A stretch of 45,352 bases of DNA from JADLEX01 sp964586775 (GCA_964586775.1 CAZPJD010000278.1:1-45352); one strand, 5' to 3'. Counted from the stretch's first letter, positions 8,704 to 19,053 are shown. Made by a program: numbers and translations. The notes: a model not told the origin generated them from the sequence alone.

Positions 8704-11055
8704 ATGCGACTCGCGGCCATTGAGACCACTCTTTGCGCGTTCCTTATCCTTGCGGGCTCCGCATGCGGCGGTGATGCAGAAACGAACGATGATGATGATG
8801 TCGCCGTCGCGGACGAATCCGACGATGACGACGACATGACCGAAGAAGGCAGGCAAACCGCCGGCCCGATAACCGCAGCTCATGACGACCAACAACCATT
8901 GGGTCCCCGAACTCCGTTCGGCGATCCCTGGTTCGATCACGAGCCGACCGATTGCGGCGTGTCCGAACCCGTGACGACAGCCGAGGGATTCGTCGTCGAG
9001 GAAAATGGATTGCGAAGGGAACTCGTGGACGGTGGTTTGTCGGGGGGCGACGTGGTGTTTTCGTCCATCGTCGTGGACCAAGATGGACGGCCGACCGTAT
9101 GGGCCAACAAAGGGGGAACTCTGGTTCGATACACCGTGCACCCGTCATTCGTCGAAGTCACCACATTCGCGGGGCATGTCAGCGGGGTTCCCGCCGCGAC
9201 CGTGGACGAAGACGGTCGAACGCACCTGGTTTACGCGGACAATCGCGCGAGGTTTCTTTTTCACCTCGAACTTCGAGAAGGCGATTGGATTCGTACGCCG
9301 ATCGACTGCGACGCCAGATTTTACGCTCTGGACATCACTAGCGACTTCCTCGGTTCGATTCACGTGTCTTATCGACATCGGATCGACGTCGATTCGGGTT
9401 CTTACGAGGATCGACGATTTCATGCCGTTCGGCGGGAAGGAACTTGGCGGCGCTTTCAATTCGACGAGGGCGACACATATACGACGTTTTTGCGAGTGGA
9501 CGAGCGCCTTCGCGTCGGGATTATGACACAGACCTATTACTACACGACTTTTCACCTGCGGGACGGCGGCGGAGTCTGGACGCACGACGTGCTGGCAATG
9601 GGCGGCGGCGATTCGACGAATCCCCATGAAACCTATTCCTACAACTATATCCGGCCACAGTTCGAGTTCAACGATCGGGACGAAATCGACTGGGTCGCCA
9701 TGGTCTCGGAGTTCTGGACCTATTGGCCCGGTTTCTACGGAGTCAACACGATCGGCTATCACACCACGGACGACGTTCCATTCGGCTCGGAACTTGATCG
9801 CGGATTCTTGCTGGAAATCGGCTACCCCGCGTTCAGAGAAACGAGCGATCGGGCACCGCACGTCTTTTTCCGATCGGGACTGATGTTGAAGCACCACATC
9901 CGCGACGACGACTGGCGCGTAGAGACGATCGCGGTCGGCGGCGACTACCCCAGCTTGTTCATCGACACCGACGACGGTCTCTACGTCAGTCATTACTCGA
10001 TGCTGGAAACGACCCTCAAGGCGACCTTCCGGACGAATCGCCGATGGCGCACGCGCCGTCTCGACCGCGTCACGCTGGCGGCCGATTCGGCCAACGCGCT
10101 GATCGATCCGAATGGCGATCCCGTGATTCTTCACGCGTCCGACTGGCCTCCCGGACTCATCGTGGACCGGCCGACCGGCGATGTGTGGCAGCACGAAACG
10201 GCGTTTGCGGCCGTGAATCGCACACCGACCGAGGACGGCGTTGCGATGGACGATAACGGGCGCATCCACATCCTATTCTCCAACCCGGCAACCTTGGACA
10301 TGGAGTATCTGTCCGACGCAGGCGGAACCTGGATCGTGGAAACCGCGACCCTTGGTTCGGGGAAATGCTCCCTTGCCGTCGACGGCTCGATGCGAGTCCA
10401 CGCGGCCTGCGCGATCAATGGCGAGCTCCGTTATCTTCTCCGCGACAACGTCGGCTGGACCGAGGAAGTCATCGACGTCGCCGCGCTCGGTTTTTCTTAC
10501 CCATCAGATCCGCGTATCGATGTCGCTCCGAGTGGCGACGCGATGATTCTTTTCTACGGATATCGGCGGCCGCCAGAGCGTTTCGAGATGTGGGTTTTGG
10601 AGAACGGATCGGGGTCCTGGCAGGGTACGGCGGTCAGTGCGCCGCTCGACGCAATTTCGCACAGCATGGATATCGACATCGGCCCTGCCGGCGAGGTCCG
10701 CGCGGTCGTTTCGGATTCCGACGAACTGCGGCTTTATTCGCGCGATGGCGGCACGTGGTCGCCGGTCGTGTCTTTGGTCGCGCCGGATGGCTCCGACGTC
10801 GTGTCCGACGTGTCCATCGCCGTGGACGACAGCGGGGCGAATCACGTGATCTATTGCGAGAGCTGCGGCGACAACGGCGGCGGCCCGTTGCGTTACGCCA
10901 CGGATGCCTCGGGCACATGGACCGATTCGGAGTTGGAGTCGAGTTACGGTGGCAGCGCCGGGATTGCGATCGGCGACGATGACTTGATTCGAGTCGCATT
11001 GACACGCGGCGGAAGCGTATTTCTGACAACTTTCCCAAAAGGTTGGACCGACTGA
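8704..11055 (+). CDS. Large lipoprotein with repeated beta-propeller-like motifs
   Basis: This is a 783-residue exported protein. The start at 8704 gives a signal sequence (MRLAAIETTLCAFLILAGSA) ending at Cys21, followed by an acidic linker (ETNDDDDVAVADESDDDDD). A second start two to five codons upstream is possible, since GGGGGGG precedes the ATG. The remaining 700 residues hold repeated strand-turn units of the type V-D-x-D-G-R-x-x-x-V/L-x-Y, for example VDQDGRPTVWAN, VDEDGRTHLVYAD, MDDNGRIHILFSN and VDDSGANHVIYCES. This is the look of a sialidase/BNR-type beta-propeller used for binding, with no catalytic motif that I can identify. The lipobox (GSAC) is not ideal. It stands alone between terminators. 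Its substrate or role is unknown. Confidence 0.75.
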   Translation: MRLAAIETTLCAFLILAGSACGGDAETNDDDDVAVADESDDDDDMTEEGRQTAGPITAAHDDQQPLGPRTPFGDPWFDHEPTDCGVSEPVTTAEGFVVEENGLRRELVDGGLSGGDVVFSSIVVDQDGRPTVWANKGGTLVRYTVHPSFVEVTTFAGHVSGVPAATVDEDGRTHLVYADNRARFLFHLELREGDWIRTPIDCDARFYALDITSDFLGSIHVSYRHRIDVDSGSYEDRRFHAVRREGTWRRFQFDEGDTYTTFLRVDERLRVGIMTQTYYYTTFHLRDGGGVWTHDVLAMGGGDSTNPHETYSYNYIRPQFEFNDRDEIDWVAMVSEFWTYWPGFYGVNTIGYHTTDDVPFGSELDRGFLLEIGYPAFRETSDRAPHVFFRSGLMLKHHIRDDDWRVETIAVGGDYPSLFIDTDDGLYVSHYSMLETTLKATFRTNRRWRTRRLDRVTLAADSANALIDPNGDPVILHASDWPPGLIVDRPTGDVWQHETAFAAVNRTPTEDGVAMDDNGRIHILFSNPATLDMEYLSDAGGTWIVETATLGSGKCSLAVDGSMRVHAACAINGELRYLLRDNVGWTEEVIDVAALGFSYPSDPRIDVAPSGDAMILFYGYRRPPERFEMWVLENGSGSWQGTAVSAPLDAISHSMDIDIGPAGEVRAVVSDSDELRLYSRDGGTWSPVVSLVAPDGSDVVSDVSIAVDDSGANHVIYCESCGDNGGGPLRYATDASGTWTDSELESSYGGSAGIAIGDDDLIRVALTRGGSVFLTTFPKGWTD

Positions 11056-11264
11056 AGCCCTTCGTGCGTACACCCACTTCCATGTCCTCGCTCACGCCGT
11101 CCTGACTGATCCCTCATTCACCCCTATCTGGCTGAATTGACAGGCGCTTTTGCGTTTGACAACATGCGTCATGGCGTCCGGTGCGGCGTCGCGCGAATGT
11201 GCCGCGCGCGCCGCGATCGGGGTCGTCGGCACCACCATCCGAATCGAAATCCGAGGGAGCGACC

Positions 11265-13094
11265 ATGGGCTTCATCATCGATGAACGCGACATCCGTTTT
11301 TGCCTGTTCGAACAGCTCGACCTGCCGTCGGTGACGCGGTTCCCGAAGTATGCGGATCAGGACGAGGATCTCTACCGCATGATCCTCACCGAGGCGTTCA
11401 AGTTCGGTCGCGAGATCCTCGCCCCCACCAACGGCCCCGCCGACGAAGAGGGCTGCAAGATGGTGGATGGGCAGGTGAAGATGCCCTCGATGTTCCCCGC
11501 GCTCTACAAGCAGTTCTGCGAGGCCGGGTGGAACTCCATCGCGCTGCCCTCGCGCTGGGGCGGTCAGGGCATGCCCTCTCTGCTCACCACCGCGGGTTCG
11601 GAGACGATGGTCGGCGCCAACTGCTCGTTTTGCATGACGACGGGCCTCACCGCCGCCGCCGTGCGGATGATCGACGAATTCGGCACCGAGGAGATGCAAA
11701 AGCTCTACCTCGAGACGATGGCGACTGGCCGCTGGTCGGGCACCATGTGCCTCACCGAGCCCAACGTCGGCACCGACCTCGCCAGCACGCGCACGGTGGC
11801 CAAGCGCGCGGGCGACGGCACGTACCTCATCACCGGCACCAAGATGTTCATCACGTCGGGCGATCACGACCTGACCGAGAACATCATCCACCTCGTGCTC
11901 GCGCGCATCGAGGGCATGAAGGGCATCAAGGGCCTCGGGCTTTTCGTCGTGCCCAAGATCCTCGTCAACGCCGACGGCTCGCTCGGCGCGTCGAACGACG
12001 TTTTGTGCACCAAGATCGAGGAGAAGATGGGCATCCACGCCTCGGCGACATGCATGCTCAACTTCGGCGACAACGGCGGCAGCCGCGGCTGGATCATCGG
12101 TGCCGAGGGCGACGGCATCCGCATGATGTTCCACATGATGAACGAGGCGCGCATCGGCGTCGGCCTGCAGGGCGTCGCGCTCGGCAACGCGGCGTATCAG
12201 CTCGCGCTCAAGTACACCAAGGAGCGCGTGCAGGGCACGAGCGTGCTCCAGATGAAAAACCCCGACGCGGCGCAGGTGGCGATCATCGAGCACCCCGACG
12301 TGCGTCGCATGCTGATGGAGATGAAGGCGTACGGCGAGGGCTGCCGCGCGCTGGTCTACTGGGTGGCCAAACTCGCCGACGTCGCCGATCACAGCGAGGA
12401 CCCCGAAGAAAAGCGCAAGCACCAGATGCTCATCGAGCTGCTGACCCCGATCGTCAAAGGCTACCCCACCGATCGCAGCTTCGAGATCGGCGGCACCGCG
12501 ATCCAGGCCATGGGCGGCGTAGGCTACTGCCGCGAGTATGGCGTCGAGCAGTACTGCCGCGACGCGAAGATCAGCGCGATCTACGAGGGCACCAACGGCG
12601 TGCAGGCGCTCGACCTCGTCGGGCGCAAGATGACCACGCAGGGCGGCGCGTACTACATGACCTATCTGGGCGACCTCGCCGCATTCCTGGAAGACTCGGC
12701 CAGCCCGGCCCGCCTCGCGGACCTGGTGGCCGATCTCGCGGCGGCGCGCGATAAGCTGGCCGAGATGTCGATGCAGTTCATGATGAAATTCGCGAGCGAT
12801 CCGCTCTTCCCGATTCTTTCGGCGACGCCCTTCGCCAAGGCGTTCGGTCACGTCGTCGTCGCGCACATGCTGCTGTGGCAGGCGCGCATCGCGACCGAAA
12901 AGCTCGAGGCGATCAAGGCGGAAAAGGGCGCGGCGGACGAGAAGGCGCTCGCCGAGTCGAACGACGACGCGGCGTTTTACCGCAACAAGATCCTCACGGC
13001 GCGCTTCTTCTGCAAGAACATCCTGCCCGACGTCCACGGCATCCACACGCGCGTGATGACGGGCGACGAGAGCTGTCTGGAGGCGATGCTGTAA
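11265..13094 (+). CDS. Acyl-CoA dehydrogenase, large (about 600 aa) class
   Basis: This is a 609-residue flavoprotein that should oxidise an acyl-CoA to the 2,3-enoyl-CoA and pass electrons to ETF. Family features are clear: MCLTEPNVGTDL and GTKMFITSGDHD in the middle domain, the flavin/dimer segment around GGTAIQAMGGVGYCREYGVE, and the catalytic base Glu441 in AIYEGTNGVQALDL. The extra N-terminal 30-40 residues and the long C-terminal helical region (from about residue 480) match the 600-residue subclass that includes DmdC and long- or branched-chain enzymes. The substrate cannot be assigned. The ATG at 11265 follows GAGGGAGCGACC; the open frame continues 28 codons upstream but is low-complexity there. 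There is no ETF or hydratase partner next to it. Confidence 0.9.
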   Translation: MGFIIDERDIRFCLFEQLDLPSVTRFPKYADQDEDLYRMILTEAFKFGREILAPTNGPADEEGCKMVDGQVKMPSMFPALYKQFCEAGWNSIALPSRWGGQGMPSLLTTAGSETMVGANCSFCMTTGLTAAAVRMIDEFGTEEMQKLYLETMATGRWSGTMCLTEPNVGTDLASTRTVAKRAGDGTYLITGTKMFITSGDHDLTENIIHLVLARIEGMKGIKGLGLFVVPKILVNADGSLGASNDVLCTKIEEKMGIHASATCMLNFGDNGGSRGWIIGAEGDGIRMMFHMMNEARIGVGLQGVALGNAAYQLALKYTKERVQGTSVLQMKNPDAAQVAIIEHPDVRRMLMEMKAYGEGCRALVYWVAKLADVADHSEDPEEKRKHQMLIELLTPIVKGYPTDRSFEIGGTAIQAMGGVGYCREYGVEQYCRDAKISAIYEGTNGVQALDLVGRKMTTQGGAYYMTYLGDLAAFLEDSASPARLADLVADLAAARDKLAEMSMQFMMKFASDPLFPILSATPFAKAFGHVVVAHMLLWQARIATEKLEAIKAEKGAADEKALAESNDDAAFYRNKILTARFFCKNILPDVHGIHTRVMTGDESCLEAML

Positions 13095-13437
13095 CGCGAC
13101 TTCGAACGGCGGTCCCATCATGGAATCCGCCCATCGCGGCATGAACTCGGATCGCAATACCGACGTGCGCCCGTTTTGACGCCCCCATGGCGTGCCGATT
13201 CCCCGTCGCGCATGGCCGATTCCGCGCACGGGCCGATTCTTGTGCCGCGCGCGGGCGCGGGGCACAATCGCGCGTCATGTGTTCCCCCTCGCGTATCCTG
13301 CGAAACACGCTCGGCTGGACCAATAAACGCGTCGCCAAGTTCGCCGTGCGTCGCGCGCCGCATCACGTCGGCCTGCGCCGGATCGACACGGCGCTGCCGG
13401 GCGAGTTGGGAACGACGCAAAGCGAAGAGGCGACGTG
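13095..13437. other. Intergenic region before the NtrY-like kinase gene
   Basis: About 340 bp hold no gene I trust. A short rightward frame (13187-13438, 83 codons) ends on the ntrY start codon, but its Arg/Ala-rich composition looks like a chance frame. A strong hairpin, TTGTGCC (13240-13246) with GGCACAA (13261-13267), lies in the middle. It has no T-run and may be an RNA structure or a protein-binding site. Confidence 0.4.
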
Positions 13438-15735
13438 ATGGCGAGCCGCGACCCCAACACCGCACCCGATCCGCGCGAGAGCGCACGCCGGGTCCGTGCC
13501 GAGATGTGGTGGGTCGGCGCGCTCGCCGTTCTGATCGCGAGCCTTTTCGCGCTGGAAAAATGGGCGCTGCCACTGCCCTCGGTCTACAACTTCTCGAACA
13601 ACGTCGTCTTTTTCGCCCTCATCAATCTCAACGTCATCCTCATCTGCGTGATGCTCTTCCTCGTGCTGCGCAACGTGGCGAAGCTGCTGTTCGAGCGCCG
13701 CACGGGGATTCTCGGCGCGCGCCTGCGCACCAAGCTGATCGTCGCGTTCACGGGCTTTGCGCTGCTGCCGACGGTGATGATGTTCTTCGTCGCGGCGAGC
13801 TTCGTCACGCGGTCGATCAACAACTGGTTTTCGGTGCAGATCGAGATGAGCCTGCGCGAGACGCTCGAGGTCGCGCAGACATACTACTCCACGTACAAGA
13901 CGTCGTCGAAGTTTTTTGCCAAGCAGGTCGCCCGGGAGATTCAGGAGGGCGAGCATCTCGTCGCCGCCGCACCCGTGCGCGACATCTTCGCCGCCGAAGA
14001 ACTGGCGAGTTGGCTGGCCGCGAAAAAGACCGAGTACAACGTGGACGGCATCGAGGTCTACCGCGCGGGCGACGACCGCCCCATCGCCACCACCGCCCCC
14101 GACGAGCCGTGGAACGCGCTTCGCCGCCCGCCATCCGGCGTCGAGGAGTTCATGCTCAAGGCGCTCGCGGGCGAGACGAACGCCGACATCTTCCAAACCG
14201 AGCAGGGCGAGACGGTGCGCGGAGTGACGCCGATCTTCGGCGACGGGCGCGCCATCGGCGCGGTCGTCGTGACCTACAAGGTGCCCAACCGCGTGCTGAA
14301 AAAAATGACCGCGATCCGAAAAACCTACGAGGACTATCGCCGACTCGTGCTGCTCAAGGGCCCCGTCATGAGCAGCTACTTCGTCTTTTTCGCGCTCATC
14401 ACGCTCTTCATCTTTTTCGCCGCCACGTGGTTCGGCTTTTTCCTCGCGCGCGGCATCGCCGTGCCCATCTCGCGCCTCGCCGAGGCCACCGAGCACGTCG
14501 CGGCGGGCGATCTGGACGTGCGCATCGAACCCGCGGGCAACGACGAACTCAACCGGCTCATCGCGTCGTTCAACCGCATGATCGGCGACCTGCGCCAGTC
14601 GCGCGAAATCGCCGCTGCCGCCAACGAGGAACTGCGCGCCGCGAACCTCGAAGCCGACCGGCGCCGCCAATACATCGAGACGGTACTCTCGAACATCTCC
14701 GCCGGCGTCGTCAGCTTCGGCGTCGACGGCCGCATCGCCACCATCAACACCCGCGCCCGCGAGATCCTCGGCCTCGCCGGCAACGCCGTCGGCCGATTCT
14801 ACGACGACGCCTTCGGCGAATTGCTCGGCCGCGTGCAGATCGACGAACTGCGCCAAAGCGTGCGCGACGAAATCGCCGGCCCGCCCGGCAGCCACGTCGA
14901 GCGCGAGGTCGAGATCCAGATCGGCGACGAGCAGCGCACCCTCATCGTGCGTCTCTCGGTGGTCCGTTCCACGCACACCGGCGAACCGCTGTCGGTGGTG
15001 ATGGTGCTCGACGATCTGTCGGAACTCATCCGCGCCAAGCGCGTGGCCGAGTGGCGCGAGATCGCGCGGCGCATCGCCCACGAGATCAAGAACCCGCTCA
15101 CGCCCATCCAGCTCGCCGCCCAGCGCCTGCGCAAGCGTTACGCCGCGCGCTTCGACGAGGAAACCGACAAGGCGTTCTTCGATTCGACCGCGATGATCAT
15201 CCGCCAGGTCGGCGAGATGAAGCGCCTTGTGCGCGAGTTTTCCGATTTCGCGCGCCTCGCCGAGGTGCTTCCGCAGCCGCATCAGCTCGGCGACATCATT
15301 TCGGAAACGCTCGTGATGTATTCCGAGGCGCACCCGGAGATCCGCTTCACGTTCACGCCCGCGCCCGACGTGCCGATGCTGCTGGTGGACCGCTCGCAAA
15401 TCCAGCGCGTATTCATCAATCTCTTCGACAACGCGATCGACCCGTCGGTCGGCGCGGGGCGGGTCGAAATCTCCATGCGTGTGGACGACGAGGCGGACGA
15501 AGTGGTGGTGTATGTGGACGACAACGGCGCGGGTTTACCCGCCGCGTATCGGCAACGCTTGTTCGAGCCGTACTTTTCGACGAAAAAGATGGGAACCGGA
15601 CTGGGGCTCGCCATCGTGCACCGCATCATGACCGACCACGACGCGCGCATCGAGCTGCGTGACCGCGACGGGCGCGGCACCCGCGTGGTGCTGGCGTTCC
15701 CGCTGTCGCTCGCCGTCGCGGCGCAGGGGGCATAG
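13438..15735 (+). CDS. ntrY: NtrY-like membrane sensor histidine kinase
   Basis: This is a 765-residue two-component sensor. Three N-terminal membrane spans lie within residues 20-125 (ALAVLIASLFALEKWALPLP and two more). An extracytoplasmic sensing region of about 190 residues follows, then a fourth span (YFVFFALITLFIFFAATWFG), a HAMP domain (RGIAVPISRLAEATEHVAAG), a PAS domain (about residues 415-520) and the kinase core. His548 in the H-box RIAHEIKNPLTPIQ is the phosphorylation site. N, G1 and G2 boxes follow (NLFDNAIDPS, DDNGAGLP, KKMGTGLGLAIV). This order is that of NtrY. GTG at 13435 and ATG at 13438 are both possible starts; GAGG sits seven bases before the ATG. The response regulator gene follows directly, so the pair should signal together, in other species on nitrogen or redox/envelope cues. 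Confidence 0.88.
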   Translation: MASRDPNTAPDPRESARRVRAEMWWVGALAVLIASLFALEKWALPLPSVYNFSNNVVFFALINLNVILICVMLFLVLRNVAKLLFERRTGILGARLRTKLIVAFTGFALLPTVMMFFVAASFVTRSINNWFSVQIEMSLRETLEVAQTYYSTYKTSSKFFAKQVAREIQEGEHLVAAAPVRDIFAAEELASWLAAKKTEYNVDGIEVYRAGDDRPIATTAPDEPWNALRRPPSGVEEFMLKALAGETNADIFQTEQGETVRGVTPIFGDGRAIGAVVVTYKVPNRVLKKMTAIRKTYEDYRRLVLLKGPVMSSYFVFFALITLFIFFAATWFGFFLARGIAVPISRLAEATEHVAAGDLDVRIEPAGNDELNRLIASFNRMIGDLRQSREIAAAANEELRAANLEADRRRQYIETVLSNISAGVVSFGVDGRIATINTRAREILGLAGNAVGRFYDDAFGELLGRVQIDELRQSVRDEIAGPPGSHVEREVEIQIGDEQRTLIVRLSVVRSTHTGEPLSVVMVLDDLSELIRAKRVAEWREIARRIAHEIKNPLTPIQLAAQRLRKRYAARFDEETDKAFFDSTAMIIRQVGEMKRLVREFSDFARLAEVLPQPHQLGDIISETLVMYSEAHPEIRFTFTPAPDVPMLLVDRSQIQRVFINLFDNAIDPSVGAGRVEISMRVDDEADEVVVYVDDNGAGLPAAYRQRLFEPYFSTKKMGTGLGLAIVHRIMTDHDARIELRDRDGRGTRVVLAFPLSLAVAAQGA

Positions 15736-15738
15736 GGC

Positions 15739-17109
15739 GTGCGCGGCCACATCCTCGTGGTGGACGACGAATCGGGAATCCGCGAGACGCTCGCGGGCAT
15801 CTTCGAGGACGAGGGCTACCGCGTCAGTACCGCCGAAAGCGCGCGCGCGGCGCTGCGCATCGTCGAGGACGTCCACCCCGATCTCGTGCTGCTCGACATC
15901 TGGATGCCCGGCATGGACGGCCTCGAAGCCCTGCCGCGCATCAAGGAGCTGCGCCCCGACCTGCCGGTTATCATGATCAGCGGCCACGGCACGGTGGAGA
16001 CGGCGGTCAAGGCGATCCGCATGGGCGCATACGACTTCATCGAAAAGCCGCTCTCGCTCGACCAGGTGCTCATCACCGCGCAGCATGTGCTCGACCTGCA
16101 GCGCCTGCGCGTCGAGAACGAGCTGCTTCGCAACGCGATCGAACGGCGCTACGAGATCGTCGGCGAGAGCGCGCCCATGCAGCTCCTGAAAGAGCAGGTC
16201 CGCCTCGCCGCCCCCACCGAAAGCCGCGTGCTCATCACCGGCGAAAACGGAACGGGCAAGGAGCTCGTCGCGCGGCAGATCCACATGCTCTCGCCCCGGC
16301 GCGACAAACCCTTCATCGAGGTCAACTGCGCGGCGATCCCCGAGGACCTCATCGAGTCCGAGCTCTTCGGCCACGAAAAGGGCGCGTTCACCGGCGCGGC
16401 GGGGCGCAAGAAGGGCAAGTTCGACCTCGCCGACAGCGGAACGATCTTCCTCGACGAAATCGCCGACATGAGCCTTCGCACGCAGGCCAAGGTGTTGCGC
16501 ATTTTGCAGGAGCAGAAGTTCGAACGCGTGGGCGGCACCGAGTCGGTGACCGTGGACGTGCGCGTCATCGCCGCGACGAACAAGGACCTCGAGTCGATGA
16601 TCCGCGAAGGGCGCTTCCGCGAGGATCTGTACTTCCGCCTCAACGTGCTGCCGCTGCACGTGCCGCCGCTGCGCGAGCGTCAGGGCGACATCCCGCCGCT
16701 CATCGAGTTCTTCCTCGATCAATACGCCGTCACGTCGGGCATGGCGCGCAAGTCGATCGACGCCGACGCCGTCGAGCTCATGCGTCGCTACCCGTGGCCC
16801 GGCAACGTGCGCGAGCTCAAGAACATCGTCGAGCGCCTGATGATCATGACCGCCGGAAACGTGGTGCGTCCCGAGAACGTGCGCATGACGCTCAAGCTCG
16901 ACCGCGGCACCGACGAGCAAGACGCCGAGGACATCTTGATGCGCGATTCGTGGAAGACGGCGAAGGCTGACTTCGAGCGCGCGTTCCTGCTCAAGAAGCT
17001 TCAGGAGTTCGACGGCCACATCAGCAAGACCGCCGAGGCGATCGGCGTCGAGCGCACGCACCTGCACCGGCGCATCAAGGCGCTCGGCATCGACGTCGAC
17101 GACGTGTGA
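15739..17109 (+). CDS. ntrX: NtrX-like sigma-54-dependent response regulator
   Basis: This is a 456-residue NtrC-family activator. The receiver domain (residues 1-120) has Asp9-Asp10, the phospho-acceptor Asp53 (LLDIWMPGMDG) and Lys in FIEKPL. The AAA+ domain has Walker A GENGTGKE (168-175) and the GAFTGA sigma-54 contact loop (215-220). It also has the Walker B segment GTIFLDEIAD, R-fingers near RFREDLYFRLNV, and the sensor segment around YPWPGNVRELKN. The C-terminal helix-turn-helix (SKTAEAIGVERTHLHRRIKA) is of the NtrX type. The start is GTG at 15739, three bases after the ntrY stop, with GGGGG upstream. It should activate promoters transcribed by RNA polymerase with RpoN. I found no convincing -24/-12 promoter inside this window to name as a target. 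Confidence 0.9.
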   Translation: MRGHILVVDDESGIRETLAGIFEDEGYRVSTAESARAALRIVEDVHPDLVLLDIWMPGMDGLEALPRIKELRPDLPVIMISGHGTVETAVKAIRMGAYDFIEKPLSLDQVLITAQHVLDLQRLRVENELLRNAIERRYEIVGESAPMQLLKEQVRLAAPTESRVLITGENGTGKELVARQIHMLSPRRDKPFIEVNCAAIPEDLIESELFGHEKGAFTGAAGRKKGKFDLADSGTIFLDEIADMSLRTQAKVLRILQEQKFERVGGTESVTVDVRVIAATNKDLESMIREGRFREDLYFRLNVLPLHVPPLRERQGDIPPLIEFFLDQYAVTSGMARKSIDADAVELMRRYPWPGNVRELKNIVERLMIMTAGNVVRPENVRMTLKLDRGTDEQDAEDILMRDSWKTAKADFERAFLLKKLQEFDGHISKTAEAIGVERTHLHRRIKALGIDVDDV

Positions 17110-17310
17110 TAACTTCGCGTAACCGTTCGTTCGGACCGCCGCGAGGCTTGTTGCGCTCCCGCGTTTCGCCGTAGTCTCAAATCCGCCGCTCGGCCCGGTC
17201 GGCGCGATGATTGCCCGACTCGCGGGACGCGAATCCTTCCTCCAGATCCGCTCCGCCGCCACGCGGTCGTTCCTCGTTCTTTTATTCCGGTTTTGCCCTC
17301 GGAGAACGAC

Positions 17311-19053
17311 ATGAATTTCGACACCCTCATCGAAGGCGCGACCATCTACGACGGCACCGGCCGCATGCCGTACCGCGCCGACGTCGCCATCGCCGGCGGG
17401 CGCATCGCCGACGTCGGCCAGCTCGACGACGTGAAGGCCGAGCGCCGCATCAACGCGCGCGGCAAGGTGCTGTGCCCCGGTTTCATCGACGTCCACAGCC
17501 ATGCCGACACGGTCGTCCACTTCGACACGCACGCCGAGACCCTCGAACCCCTGCTGCGTCAGGGCATCACCACCTTCGTGGGCGGCAACTGCGGCATGGG
17601 TCTCGCGCCGATCAAGCCGAAGTTCCGCGAGCAGTTCATGACCTACGCCGAGGTCTTTCTGGGCCGGTCGCAGGAGGGCCAGATCCACTGGTCCACCATG
17701 GCCGAGTACCTCGCGTATATCGAATCGCGCGGCACGGTCCTCAACTACGCCATGCTCGCGCCGCACGGAATCATCCGCGTCGCGACGATGGGCTTCGACC
17801 GCTCGCTCGCGAGGCCCGACCAGCTCATGGAAATGGGCGACCTGCTTCAGGAGTGCCTCGACGCGGGGTGCGTGGGGATGAGCACGGGGTTGCAGTACTT
17901 CCCCGGGCTCTCGGCCGACGAGGACGAGCTGGTCGCGCTCGGGAAAAAGGTGTCCGCGGCCGAGGGCGTTTTCACGAGCCACATCCGCAGCTATTCGAAC
18001 ACGCTGCCGCAGGCCATCGACGAGCTCATGGCGATCAGCCGCCGCTCGGGCGTGAAGGTCCAGCTCTCGCACCTGTTCTGGGTGCCCCACGTCAACTTGT
18101 ACGTGGACCGCGTCGTGAGTTCCATCGCGCGCGTCGGCGCGGCGATCTACAAGCACGTCAAGATTCCCGTGCCCCTCGACCTCGCCATGCGCGAAAAGCT
18201 CCAGGACATGGGCGACGAGATCAAACGCGGTTTGCCGATGGGCATGGACGCCATGCCGACCGGCGCGGGTTTCACGCACGCGTTTGCGTTTTTCCCGCCA
18301 TGGGCGCTCGAGGGCACGCGCGAGCAGATTACGAACCGGCTCCGCGACCCCGCCGAGCGCCAAAAAATCCACGCGTCGATCATGAACGGCAAATCGGTGT
18401 GGCCACACCGTGACGGCGACACGTGGTCGATGAACTTCTTCCAAGTCATGGGTTTCCAGTCGGTGCACCTGATGTCGGTGCCCGAGGGGCCGAACTCGAA
18501 ATATATCGGCAAGCACTTCGTCGAGATCGGCAAGCTGCGCGGCCAGCACCCCTTCGACGCGGTTTGCGACATGCTGCTCGAAGAGGACGGCAAGGTGCTC
18601 GTCTTCGAGACGCCCACCTGGCCGGGCGACGAATTCGTCGAGCGCAGCGTCTACGCCAGCATCGCCGACCCCAACGTCTCGATCGTAACCGACTCGATCC
18701 TCATCGGTCAGGGCAAACCCAGCCACCTGTTTTACGATTGCTATCCCAAGTTGTTCGGCAAATACGTGCGCGAGGAAAAGCGACTGACGCTCGAAGAGGC
18801 GATCCGCAAATCGACCTCGCTGCCCGCGAAGCAGCTCGGCATCCCCGAGCGCGGCGAGATCCGGCGCGGTTGGTGGGCCGATCTGGTGCTCTTCGACGCC
18901 GAGACGGTGGATTCGAACAGCACGGCCGCCGACCCCGACGTCTTCCCCACGGGCGTGGAGTACGTTTTCGTGAACGGCCACGCGGCGGTCTCGCCCGCGG
19001 GTTACCACCCCGAACCGCGCAAGGGCCGGGTTGTCCGGCGGGGAGAGAATTAG
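17311..19053 (+). CDS. D-aminoacylase-type amidohydrolase (N-acyl-D-amino-acid deacylase)
   Basis: This is a 580-residue metal-dependent amidohydrolase. The HxH motif is His62 and His64 in GFIDVHSHAD, and Cys94 lies in GGNCGMGLAP. The Cys at that position, with later histidines in FTSHIRSYSN and VQLSHLFW, is typical of the D-aminoacylase subgroup, which hydrolyses N-acyl-D-amino acids. The C-terminal end closes the urease-like beta-sandwich (RGWWADLVLFDAETV). The start at 17311 is chosen because GGAGAA lies seven bases upstream. It is longer than the classical 480-residue enzymes because of an insert around residues 265-370. No signal peptide is seen, so it is probably cytoplasmic. It ends seven bases from the convergent toxin gene. 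Confidence 0.85.
   Translation: MNFDTLIEGATIYDGTGRMPYRADVAIAGGRIADVGQLDDVKAERRINARGKVLCPGFIDVHSHADTVVHFDTHAETLEPLLRQGITTFVGGNCGMGLAPIKPKFREQFMTYAEVFLGRSQEGQIHWSTMAEYLAYIESRGTVLNYAMLAPHGIIRVATMGFDRSLARPDQLMEMGDLLQECLDAGCVGMSTGLQYFPGLSADEDELVALGKKVSAAEGVFTSHIRSYSNTLPQAIDELMAISRRSGVKVQLSHLFWVPHVNLYVDRVVSSIARVGAAIYKHVKIPVPLDLAMREKLQDMGDEIKRGLPMGMDAMPTGAGFTHAFAFFPPWALEGTREQITNRLRDPAERQKIHASIMNGKSVWPHRDGDTWSMNFFQVMGFQSVHLMSVPEGPNSKYIGKHFVEIGKLRGQHPFDAVCDMLLEEDGKVLVFETPTWPGDEFVERSVYASIADPNVSIVTDSILIGQGKPSHLFYDCYPKLFGKYVREEKRLTLEEAIRKSTSLPAKQLGIPERGEIRRGWWADLVLFDAETVDSNSTAADPDVFPTGVEYVFVNGHAAVSPAGYHPEPRKGRVVRRGEN

Noticed and set aside
11169..13265. Long minus-strand frame opposite the acyl-CoA dehydrogenase
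   Set aside because: Antisense shadow; the dehydrogenase signature motifs fix the real frame.
13187..13438. Short rightward frame of 83 codons before ntrY
   Set aside because: Its stop overlaps the ntrY start, which is suggestive, but composition is Arg/Ala-rich, no domain is seen and no ribosome binding site stands out.
15535..19008. Very long open frame on the minus strand opposite ntrY/ntrX and the amidohydrolase gene
   Set aside because: It is rich in Arg, His and Val, as expected for the antisense of GC-rich genes, and runs through three clearly real genes. No family match or ribosome binding site is seen.
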